From: DASSWG01 sp041689995
GTDB taxonomy: Bacteria; Bacteroidota; Bacteroidia; Flavobacteriales; Flavobacteriaceae
Direction: 5' to 3'
NCBI GenBank assembly: GCA_041689995.1
Contig: JBDNFD010000128.1
Coordinates: 1 to 5,230, forward strand
Length of the DNA: 5,230 nt
The notes below the pieces were generated by a model that ran no database searches, was not told where the DNA came from, and worked only from the letters and a program-made list of their open reading frames with translations. Both the position numbers and the translations under genes were made by a program. Below, piece after piece: positions 1-5,230 of this stretch. Position 1 is the first letter of the stretch. Each line of letters opens with the position of its first letter.

Positions 1-51
1 GGTTAATCGGTGATGTTAATCGGTTAGTTGTTTAATTGGTTAATCGGTGAT
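1..51. repeat. Degenerate GTTAATCGG-type direct repeats
   Basis: The 14-mer GGTTAATCGGTGAT occurs exactly at 1-14 and again at 38-51, and its core GTTAATCGG occurs a third time at 15-23. Related pieces (GGTTAGTTG, TTTAATTGG) fill the space between. The copies are 13 and 24 bases apart, so they do not keep the strict 7-base phase of the neighbouring array. No convincing reading frame covers this part. It is probably an older or independently evolved simple-repeat segment that continues to the left of the window. Its function is unknown. Confidence 0.6.
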
Positions 52-73
52 CTGTACTGATTAGTTGCTTATT

Positions 74-276
74 CATTCTCCATTAAACATTAAACATTAA
101 ACATTAAACATTAAACATTAAACATTAAACATTAAACATTAAACATTAAACAGTATTCAATATTCATTATTCATTTAACATTATTCATTTAACGGTTATT
201 GATTATTCGTCTTCATTCTCCATTAAACATTAAACATTATTCATTATTCATTTTTCATTTTTCATTTTTCATTTTT
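74..276. repeat. Phase-locked heptamer array, CATTNNN x 29
   Basis: Cutting from base 74 in steps of seven gives 29 units without a single insertion or deletion. The order is CATTCTC, CATTAAA x10, CAGTATT, CAATATT, CATTATT, CATTTAA, CATTATT, CATTTAA, three diverged units (193-213), CATTCTC, CATTAAA x2, CATTATT x2 and CATTTTT x4. Twenty-four of the 29 units begin with CATT. The order CATTCTC then CATTAAA occurs twice, 140 bases (20 units) apart, which suggests a segmental duplication inside the array. On the minus strand the unit reads NNNAATG. The last units contain the TGA stop of the upstream minus-strand gene, so the array would lie in its 3' untranslated region. Seven is not a multiple of three and TAA/TGA recur, so the array is not coding. 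Function unknown. Confidence 0.9.
81..150. repeat. Perfect (CATTAAA)10 tandem repeat
   Basis: Ten uninterrupted identical copies of CATTAAA (TTTAATG on the other strand) occupy exactly 70 bases inside the larger heptamer array. Perfect copies flanked by diverged ones are what recent expansion by slipped-strand mispairing produces. Copy number is therefore likely to vary between strains, and short-read assembly may have miscounted it. Confidence 0.95.
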
Positions 277-1336
277 CGCTCTTTGCCATTTCCACCAAAT
301 ATTTTTCAAAAATAATTTTGAACCATTCGGTATAATTCTGTGGGTTTATCAGTATATCTTTTTGTACTGCTTCGGGTTTCATCCATTTCCAATCGGCTAC
401 TTCCGCAGAATTTGGATTCGGTTTTTCGTTATATTTTCCCACTAAAATATGATCAAATTCATGTTCTGTAAGTCCATTGTCAAAAGGTGCTTTATAAATA
501 AATGAAATTGAATCTTCCAGCTCGGTAACAAATCCCATTTCTTCCTGCAGCCTACGTTTTCCGGCATTAATATTGGTTTCACCCGCGCGTTGATGACTAC
601 AGCAAGTATTGGTCCACAAGCCCGGGGAATGGTATTTTGAAAATGCACGTTGTTGAAGCATCAATTCACCCTGATCGTTATAAACAAAAACAGAAAAAGC
701 TCGGTGCAATTTCCCTTTTTCATGGGCTTCCATCTTCGGCATCAGACCAATTTGTTCATCCTTTTCATTCACCAAAATCACTTGTTCTTCCTGAATTTTT
801 GTGGCTTTCAACAAAATTAAAGCGAAAACCGCATAATTGATCATATCTTGATAATTGGCTCCCACTCCTTCGCTGGCAAGAGTTTTTCCATCGTTGTTTT
901 CAATTTGCTTCACCCGCAATAATTTTTGAAGGATCAAATCCGTGAGCGATCCAATACGCATTTCGCGCCAAGCTTCACCATAATCATGGTTCTTGTTCTC
1001 CATTAAATCTTTGGCTTCCGCAATTATTTTGTCATAAAGTAACAAGGCTTTTTCTTTCGAAATATCGGGTCTTTCTGCAATCCCGATTTCCAACTGAACC
1101 ATCGCCATCACCGAATAATTAATAATCCCAATAAATTCGGGGATTTCACCTTCGTCCACTTTTTGCATTTCATTTTGCTGCAAACCCCGAATTCGTTGTG
1201 CTTTAATGAAAATTTGATCTGTCAGTGAAGGAAGCCTCAAAATGCGCCAAGCACTTCCGTAATCTTCCATCTTATTAACAAAGAGATCGCGACAAATTTT
1301 AATAACCGCATCGTATTGTTCCGAGGTTTCTTGCAT
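269..1336 (-). CDS. DUF1599 protein fused to type I isopentenyl-diphosphate isomerase
   Basis: A 355-residue two-part protein. Residues 1 to about 180 form a DUF1599 region, which I recall is also called nucleotide modification associated domain 1; its biochemical role is unproven. The region contains two similar halves, with KxxDYGxAWRxxRxxSLTD at 22-40 and again at 115-133. Residues 182-355 are a full-length IPP isomerase (Idi), a Nudix-fold cytosolic enzyme interconverting IPP and DMAPP. By comparison with E. coli Idi I see the metal ligands H205, H211, H248, E291 and E293, the catalytic cysteine C246 in WTNTCCSH, and the Nudix box at 252-269, so the domain looks active. I chose the ATG at 1336 because MQETSEQYD matches the usual start of free DUF1599 proteins and leaves a 66-base divergent gap. 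In-frame alternatives are ATG 1381 and TTG 1387. None has a Shine-Dalgarno sequence. The TGA stop lies within the heptamer array. The two domains are normally separate genes, so either a true fusion or a sequencing error is possible. Confidence 0.85.
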   Translation of the reverse strand: MQETSEQYDAVIKICRDLFVNKMEDYGSAWRILRLPSLTDQIFIKAQRIRGLQQNEMQKVDEGEIPEFIGIINYSVMAMVQLEIGIAERPDISKEKALLLYDKIIAEAKDLMENKNHDYGEAWREMRIGSLTDLILQKLLRVKQIENNDGKTLASEGVGANYQDMINYAVFALILLKATKIQEEQVILVNEKDEQIGLMPKMEAHEKGKLHRAFSVFVYNDQGELMLQQRAFSKYHSPGLWTNTCCSHQRAGETNINAGKRRLQEEMGFVTELEDSISFIYKAPFDNGLTEHEFDHILVGKYNEKPNPNSAEVADWKWMKPEAVQKDILINPQNYTEWFKIIFEKYLVEMAKSEK

Positions 1337-1402
1337 TATGATTGTCAAATTTTGCGTAAATTTCGGGGAAAATTTTATCATTTTCAAAGTTAATTTTCCT
1401 TT
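1337..1402. promoter_or_regulatory. Divergent intergenic region between DUF1599-idi and folP
   Basis: These 66 AT-rich bases separate the two start codons and should hold both promoters. For folP, a weak candidate is TTTG at 1351-1354, a 21-base spacer and TATCATTT at 1376-1383, which matches the TAnnTTTG -7 element only partly. TAATTTTC at 1391-1398 matches -7 better but lies only five bases from the start codon. I found no convincing pair for the minus-strand gene. Neither start codon has a Shine-Dalgarno sequence, as is common in Bacteroidota. If the minus-strand gene starts at 1381 or 1387 instead, most of this stretch is coding and its promoter would overlap folP. Confidence 0.35.
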
Positions 1403-2233
1403 ATGACCATTAATTGCAACGGTAAACTCGTTTCCTTTGATTCCCCGAAAGTTATGGGGATATTAAACCTTTCCCCCGATTCATTTTACGATGGGGGAAA
1501 ATACAAAAATGAAGCGAAAGCACTCTCCCAAACGGAGAAAATGTTGGACGAAGGAGCCACATTTATAGATGTGGGCGGTTATAGTTCCCGTCCTGGTGCG
1601 AAAAAAATTTCTGAAGAAGAAGAGTTGGCGAGAATTTTCCCTTTTTTGGAAAAATTAATTTCGAATTTTCCCAATATCTTATTGTCTGTGGATACTTTCA
1701 GAAGTCGGGTTGCGAGAGAATGTGTTCTTGCCGGTGCTGCTATGATAAACGATATCTCTGCCGGAAATTTGGATAAAAATATGTTGATAACCATCGCCGA
1801 ATTGCAAGTTCCATTTTGTATGATGCATATGCGGGGCACGCCGAAAACCATGCAAAGTCTTACGCATTATGAGGATTTGCTCACAGAGATTTTATTCTAT
1901 TTTTCGGGAAAAATCCAAATGGCGAGGAAATTGGGTATTAACGATTTACTGATCGATCCGGGTTTTGGGTTTTCAAAACTTCCATCACAAAATTTCAAAA
2001 TTCTGTCGAAGCTTGAACTATTCAAAGAATTAGAATTACCGCTTTTGGTGGGAGTTTCACGCAAATCAATGATTTACAAAACTTTGGAAACCGATGCGGA
2101 AAATGCGCTGAATGGAACAAGTGTTTTACATTCCATTGCATTACAAAAAGGAGCGGACATTCTTCGTGCACATGATGTGAAAGAAGCGAGGGAATGTATT
2201 CAATTAGTGGAAATGATCCAAGATTTTCAGTAA
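1403..2233 (+). CDS. folP: Dihydropteroate synthase
   Basis: A 276-residue TIM-barrel enzyme of folate synthesis that joins dihydropterin pyrophosphate and p-aminobenzoate to give dihydropteroate; it is the sulfonamide target. The family motifs are all present and in order: MGILNLSPDSFYDGG (18-32), IDVGGYSSRPGA (55-66), SVDTF (95-99), NDISAG (116-121), LIDPGFGFSK (183-192), GVSRKS (217-222) and RAHDV (255-259). Likely pterin- and phosphate-binding residues N22, D97, N116, D185, K221, R255 and H257 are intact. F28 and P64, whose equivalents are changed in some sulfonamide-resistant E. coli mutants, are unchanged. Length is normal for the family. The start MTINC matches the expected family N-terminus; there is no Shine-Dalgarno sequence. 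The gene diverges from DUF1599-idi and is followed 62 bases later by cdaA on the same strand. Confidence 0.97.
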   Translation: MTINCNGKLVSFDSPKVMGILNLSPDSFYDGGKYKNEAKALSQTEKMLDEGATFIDVGGYSSRPGAKKISEEEELARIFPFLEKLISNFPNILLSVDTFRSRVARECVLAGAAMINDISAGNLDKNMLITIAELQVPFCMMHMRGTPKTMQSLTHYEDLLTEILFYFSGKIQMARKLGINDLLIDPGFGFSKLPSQNFKILSKLELFKELELPLLVGVSRKSMIYKTLETDAENALNGTSVLHSIALQKGADILRAHDVKEARECIQLVEMIQDFQ

Positions 2234-2273
2234 TTCAAGAAAACCTTCCCTACTTTAACTCAGTTCTTTTTTT

Positions 2274-2281
2274 TACATTTA
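2274..2281 (+). promoter_or_regulatory. Possible -7 element upstream of cdaA
   Basis: TACATTTA follows a run of eight T and lies 14 bases before the cdaA start codon. It fits the Bacteroidota -7 consensus TAnnTTTG except at the last base. There is no good TTTG at the expected -33 distance; the closest is TTTA at 2254-2257 with a 16-base spacer. It could give cdaA a promoter of its own in addition to read-through from folP. Confidence 0.3.
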
Positions 2282-2295
2282 CCAAAACTTCAAAA

Positions 2296-3072
2296 ATGCC
2301 GGATATTCTCGATCTGAACTTTTTCGACATATTGGATATTGTCCTTGTTGCTGTCCTCCTTTATTATATCTACCGACTCGTTAAAGGAACTGCGGCAATT
2401 AATATCTTCATTGGGATCGTAATCGTTTATTTAGCTTGGAAACTCACTCAACTTCTTAAAATGGAGATGTTGAGCAATATTCTCGGTGAATTCATTGGGG
2501 TTGGAATGTTCGCGTTAATTGTGGTTTTTCAACAAGAAATACGAAAATTTTTATTGATGGTGGGATCGACAAATTTTGGTAATCGTCGAAGTTTTTTCCG
2601 TCAATTAAAATTTTTCAAAGACGATTATGAAACCTTGAACAACATTCCGATAATTGTGAAGGCTTGCGAAAAATTAGGAACCACGAAAACCGGCGCCCTA
2701 ATTGTGATCAAACGAAACACAAGTTTGGATTTTGTAAAAAACACTGGCGATGAAATGAATTTGGAAGTAAACCAGCCCATTATTGAATCTATTTTCTATA
2801 AAAACAGTCCTTTACATGATGGAGCAATGGTTATAGAGGACAATAAAATCACTGCCACGCGGGCCATTTTGCCTGTCTCGAACGACCGCGGTATTCCACT
2901 CCGTTTCGGTTTACGACATAGGGCGGCCGTGGGCATCACCGAACGCACTGACGCTCTCGCCTTGGTAGTTAGTGAAGAAACGGGACAAATTTCTTATTTA
3001 CAAAATGGTGCTTTTGAAATGTTCGAATCCCCGGAAGATTTGATCAAAAAAATGAAAGAAGCATTAAGTTAA
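2296..3072 (+). CDS. cdaA: Membrane diadenylate cyclase CdaA (c-di-AMP synthase)
   Basis: A 258-residue protein that condenses two ATP into the second messenger c-di-AMP. The N-terminus has three hydrophobic segments (about 11-29, 33-53 and 62-80) that would anchor it in the inner membrane with the catalytic domain in the cytoplasm. The DAC domain (about 115-235) carries both signature motifs, DGA at 175-177 within SPLHDGAM and RHR at 207-209 within GLRHRAAVG, plus SEETG at 226-230, so catalysis should be intact. Length is typical of CdaA. The frame is open upstream to 2194, overlapping folP, but that 34-residue extension is not membrane-protein-like. The ATG at 2296 gives MPDILDLNFFDILDI, the expected start just before the first membrane helix. 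The regulator gene cdaR and glmM, neighbours of cdaA in Firmicutes, are absent; folP is the neighbour here. Confidence 0.95.
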   Translation: MPDILDLNFFDILDIVLVAVLLYYIYRLVKGTAAINIFIGIVIVYLAWKLTQLLKMEMLSNILGEFIGVGMFALIVVFQQEIRKFLLMVGSTNFGNRRSFFRQLKFFKDDYETLNNIPIIVKACEKLGTTKTGALIVIKRNTSLDFVKNTGDEMNLEVNQPIIESIFYKNSPLHDGAMVIEDNKITATRAILPVSNDRGIPLRFGLRHRAAVGITERTDALALVVSEETGQISYLQNGAFEMFESPEDLIKKMKEALS

Positions 3073-3111
3073 ACGAACCGAAAATCCTTTCGACAAGCTT
3101 TTTAAAATTTT
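3073..3111. terminator. Convergent gap, weak terminator candidate
   Basis: These 39 bases separate the convergent ends of cdaA and the pyruvate oxidase gene. The only hairpin I can draw is CGAAA (3079-3083), loop ATCC, TTTCG (3088-3092), followed by AAGCTTTTTAAAATTTT. The stem is only five pairs, so this is a weak call. The AT-rich, roughly symmetric tail could serve transcripts from both sides. Confidence 0.25.
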
Positions 3112-4851
3112 CTAAAACAATTCCCGCAAATGTCCTATATTGCTTTTCACATTGTCCATAACATCTTCGGTGCGCCCATTTTTTATCATTTTCACCATAG
3201 AAGTTAAGAATCCTTTTACTTGGTCCCATTCGACTTCTGGTGGCATGGCCAACGCATTTGGATCTGTATAGACATTCACCAAAACAGGGCCTGGATGGTC
3301 GAGTGCCTTTTTAAGCACTGGCTCTACATTTTCCGAATCTTTGATCGCAAAAGCTGTGAAACCCATGGCTTCCGCTACTTTGTCGAACGGTGGGTTAACC
3401 ATATCGGTTTGCCAATCGGGATAACCCGCCACCAACATTTCCAATTTTACCATTCCCAATGCGCGATTATTAAAGACAATGATTTTGATGGGAAGTTTAT
3501 ACTGGATTATTGTCATTAAATCACCGAACAACATCGAAATTCCGCCGTCTCCGCTAAAACAAATTACTTGCCTTTCCGGTTGGCTCAGCGCTGCGCCCAT
3601 AGCTTGCGGCATGGCATTTGCCATGGAGCCGTGATTGAAAGAACCCGTAAGATAACGACCTTTTCCGCCTTTAATAAAACGCGCGGCCCAAACGGCGCTC
3701 ATTCCCGTATCCACAGTGAAAATAGCATTTGATTGGGCTAGTTGATCGATTGTATGTGCCACATATTCGGGATGAATGTTTTTTTCCTTTCCTTTATTGT
3801 TTACATATAAAAGCATATCCTTTTCCGTTTCGGCATATTTCTGTTGTTGTTCCTTTAGGAAATCTGTATCCGCTTTTTCATCTAAAAGGGGAATTAATGC
3901 TTGCAAAGTATCTTTAATATCACCCGCGAGCCCCATGTCTACTTTTGCCCTTCTTCCCAGTCTTTCCGGTTTATTATCGACCTGAACAATTGTGTTTTCA
4001 GTTGGTAAAAATTCGACATAAGGAAAATCTGTTCCGAGAAGCACCAAAACTTCAGCATCCATCATTGCTTCATATCCAGATTTATGACCTAAAAGTCCGT
4101 TCATTCCGGCGGCAAATTCATTATCCTCTGTTTCATAAAATATCTTTCCACGGAAAGAATAAGTAATTGGGGCTTTCAGGATTCCTGCCAACTTTTTTGT
4201 TTCTTCGATCGCATTTCGGCTTCCATATCCGCAATAAAGGGTGATTTTTTTATGATCGTTCAAAAGATTGGCCAATTTTCCCAAAGCTTCACCTGAAGGA
4301 CGATACAGCGGAAGTGGTTTATAATTGACGGTGGAAGTGGGAATTTCTTCAGCGTTGGCCGAGGCAACATCACCGGGAAGACCGACCACTGCAACACCTT
4401 TTTGTTCCAATGCTTGTTGGATGGCCATTTGCATTATGTGCGGAAATTGCTTCGGAGTACTCGCCACATATACATATTTGCTACAATCATCGAAAAGTTT
4501 AATAGGATTGGTTTCCTGAAAATTGTCCTGTCCCAATTTATAGGTATTAATGGTACTAGCGATAACGATAACTGGATTTCCCGCCCTATTCGCATCGTAA
4601 AGACCGTTCACCAAATGGACATGGCCGGGTCCGCTGGAGCCCATGCAGCAACCAATTCCGTTCAATTCCGAATCCATGGAAGCGGCATACGCGCCAGCTT
4701 CTTCGTGACGCACATGAATCCAGCGGATACGACCATCTCTTCGAATCGCATCGTTCACTGGGTTCAAACTATCCCCCGTAATGGCATAAACCCTTCTGAC
4801 ACCAGCATTTACAAGCATTTCGACTAATTGATCAGACACTTTTCTTTTCAT
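3112..4851 (-). CDS. poxB: PoxB-type pyruvate oxidase (pyruvate:quinone oxidoreductase)
   Basis: A 579-residue ThDP- and FAD-dependent enzyme predicted to decarboxylate pyruvate to acetate and CO2 and pass electrons to membrane quinone. Similarity to E. coli PoxB (572 residues) appears to run the whole length. The N-terminal PYR domain (about 1-170) has GDSLN, RHEEAGAYAA with catalytic Glu at 50, GSSGPGHVHLVNGLYDA and FQETNP. The middle FAD domain (about 185-330) has LLGTDFPY and VDMGLAGDIK. The C-terminal PP domain has GSFNHGSMANAMPQAMGA (403-420) and the ThDP/Mg motif from GDGG (434-437) to NN (461-462). The C-terminal stretch resembles the PoxB membrane-binding peptide with about seven extra residues. 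LGMV follows NN where E. coli PoxB has LGFV; GMV is also seen in acetolactate synthases, but overall similarity favours PoxB. ATG at 4851 aligns with the PoxB start; the stop is TAG. Confidence 0.9.
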   Translation of the reverse strand: MKRKVSDQLVEMLVNAGVRRVYAITGDSLNPVNDAIRRDGRIRWIHVRHEEAGAYAASMDSELNGIGCCMGSSGPGHVHLVNGLYDANRAGNPVIVIASTINTYKLGQDNFQETNPIKLFDDCSKYVYVASTPKQFPHIMQMAIQQALEQKGVAVVGLPGDVASANAEEIPTSTVNYKPLPLYRPSGEALGKLANLLNDHKKITLYCGYGSRNAIEETKKLAGILKAPITYSFRGKIFYETEDNEFAAGMNGLLGHKSGYEAMMDAEVLVLLGTDFPYVEFLPTENTIVQVDNKPERLGRRAKVDMGLAGDIKDTLQALIPLLDEKADTDFLKEQQQKYAETEKDMLLYVNNKGKEKNIHPEYVAHTIDQLAQSNAIFTVDTGMSAVWAARFIKGGKGRYLTGSFNHGSMANAMPQAMGAALSQPERQVICFSGDGGISMLFGDLMTIIQYKLPIKIIVFNNRALGMVKLEMLVAGYPDWQTDMVNPPFDKVAEAMGFTAFAIKDSENVEPVLKKALDHPGPVLVNVYTDPNALAMPPEVEWDQVKGFLTSMVKMIKNGRTEDVMDNVKSNIGHLRELF

Positions 4852-4929
4852 CCTATACTATTTAATTTCTATAATCTTTCATTCGCTTTTCTTTCCTAAA
4901 AATAAAATTCAGTTAGTTCTTTAAGAAGA

Positions 4930-4973
4930 AACTTGCTGAAGAAAAAGGAAATAAGTTAGAACAGTAGCAAGTT
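4930..4973. repeat. 8-base inverted repeat AACTTGCT / AGCAAGTT
   Basis: AACTTGCT at 4930-4937 and its exact reverse complement AGCAAGTT at 4966-4973 are separated by 28 bases, and one further G-U pair is possible inside the arms. The arms could be an operator, a weak hairpin or coincidence. There is no T-run beside it that would make it a terminator. Confidence 0.35.
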
Positions 4974-5114
4974 AAATGAAAATCAGGGAACTTTAAAACA
5001 GTGCTTCCACTTTAACCAAATTATAACATTGGATTTAATCGTGAATATGAGAGCATTCATCTACAATATATGGGCATTATTGAATAAACTTATAGAGGTC
5101 AGTAGATAATTTCA

Positions 5115-5122
5115 TATCTTTG
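5115..5122 (+). promoter_or_regulatory. -7 promoter element of the transposase gene
   Basis: TATCTTTG is an exact match to the Bacteroidota -7 consensus TAnnTTTG. It lies 23 bases before the transposase ATG, leaving room for a short leader with a Shine-Dalgarno sequence. No TTTG is visible at the -33 distance, so the upstream half is weak or lies near the end of the element. Confidence 0.5.
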
Positions 5123-5136
5123 AAGTCAACAAAAAC

Positions 5137-5141
5137 AGGAG
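5137..5141 (+). promoter_or_regulatory. Shine-Dalgarno sequence of the transposase gene
   Basis: AGGAG lies four bases before the ATG at 5146. It is the only clear Shine-Dalgarno sequence in the window. It supports the chosen transposase start and sets the gene apart from the chromosomal neighbours, which lack one. Confidence 0.6.
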
Positions 5142-5145
5142 TCTT

Positions 5146-5230
5146 ATGAATATTTTCAATGGTCAAAACCTGATAGAGTTCTCTGATCGCTTCAAAAACG
5201 ACCTTGACTGCAAGGAATATCTTGCGCAGA
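5146..5230 (+). CDS. Probable IS1595-family transposase, N-terminal fragment cut by window edge
   Basis: An open frame of 28 codons runs off the right edge. The visible peptide begins MNIFNGQNLIEFSDRF and continues with the pattern DxxCKEYLAQ. This resembles the F..(6-8)..C..YL segment that begins the zinc-ribbon N-terminus of IS1595/ISXO2-type DDE transposases; the zinc-binding cysteines and the catalytic domain would lie further downstream. A clear AGGAG and a consensus -7 element precede it. With only 28 residues the family call is tentative, and whether the gene is complete cannot be judged. Confidence 0.6.
   Translation, partial: MNIFNGQNLIEFSDRFKNDLDCKEYLAQ

Larger units (their letters stand above)
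4852..5145. other. AT-rich spacer between poxB and the transposase
   Basis: A 294-base region with no gene I can support. Its left part should hold the poxB promoter (minus strand), but I find no good TTTG / TAnnTTTG pair there. An imperfectly spaced inverted repeat sits at 4930-4973. The right end, from roughly 5096, probably belongs to the insertion sequence. A 20-codon ATG frame at 5047-5109 has no ribosome binding site and resembles nothing I know. Confidence 0.6.
5096..5230 (+). mobile_element. Left end of a probable IS1595-family insertion sequence (partial)
   Basis: The presence of an insertion sequence is inferred from the transposase start at 5146. The left boundary is a guess: IS1595-type elements usually have only tens of bases before the transposase, and sequence character changes near GAGGTCAGTAGATAAT at 5096-5111. 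The right end, and therefore the inverted repeats and target duplication, are outside the window. Insertion upstream of poxB could affect the promoter of that gene. Confidence 0.4.

Noticed and set aside
81..150. CRISPR array
   Set aside because: The repeats are 7 bases and directly adjacent, with no spacers and no cas genes nearby.
74..276. Telomere-like repeat, because TTTAATG resembles 7-base telomeric units
   Set aside because: The array is internal, next to ordinary chromosomal genes, heterogeneous in unit sequence, and shows no hairpin end or other sign of a linear replicon terminus.
637..840. 67-codon plus-strand frame inside the Idi region
   Set aside because: It is antisense to conserved Idi and DUF1599 codons, with no ribosome binding site and no recognisable motif.
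1579..1867. Minus-strand frames inside folP
   Set aside because: They lie antisense to clear folP motifs and have no recognisable domain or start signal.
2194..2295. N-terminal extension of CdaA overlapping folP
   Set aside because: The 34 extra residues include the intergenic T-run translated as phenylalanines and do not resemble the family. ATG 2296 gives the expected membrane-helix start.
4402..4827. 141-codon plus-strand frame opposite poxB
   Set aside because: It is a shadow of the well-supported poxB coding strand and its translation resembles no family.
5047..5109. 20-codon small peptide frame upstream of the transposase
   Set aside because: It is too short, lacks a ribosome binding site and resembles nothing known. 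Such frames are expected by chance.

Overview
The window looks like chromosomal DNA of a Bacteroidota bacterium, most likely class Flavobacteriia. The reasons are its low GC content, the general lack of Shine-Dalgarno sequences, flavobacterial-type protein sequences, and two stretches resembling the Bacteroidota -7 promoter element (TAnnTTTG). This placement is inference from sequence character; no database search was possible.

Layout. Bases 1-276 are non-coding and repetitive. A 203-base array of 29 heptamers (74-276), mostly CATTNNN and including ten perfect CATTAAA copies, runs in one unbroken 7-base phase. Before it lies a more degenerate GTTAATCGG-type repeat (1-51). The array ends inside the stop codon of a minus-strand gene (269-1336). 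That gene joins a DUF1599 protein, itself made of two similar halves, in frame to a complete type I isopentenyl-diphosphate isomerase. Divergently transcribed from it are folP (dihydropteroate synthase, 1403-2233) and cdaA (membrane diadenylate cyclase, 2296-3072), probably one transcription unit. A PoxB-type thiamine-diphosphate/FAD pyruvate oxidase (3112-4851, minus strand) faces cdaA across a 39-base gap. A 294-base AT-rich spacer follows, and the right edge holds the first 28 codons of a probable IS1595-family transposase with its own Shine-Dalgarno and -7 element.

How the genes relate. They are mainly housekeeping: folate synthesis (folP), c-di-AMP signalling (cdaA), isoprenoid supply (Idi domain) and pyruvate oxidation to acetate (poxB). 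No shared pathway is evident. The folP-cdaA pairing and the divergent DUF1599 neighbour look like ordinary flavobacterial gene order. I see no defence system, CRISPR array, tRNA or rRNA. The most unusual items are the DUF1599-Idi fusion, whose junction carries an ATT codon where a free-standing Idi would be expected to have its ATG, and the phase-locked heptamer array.
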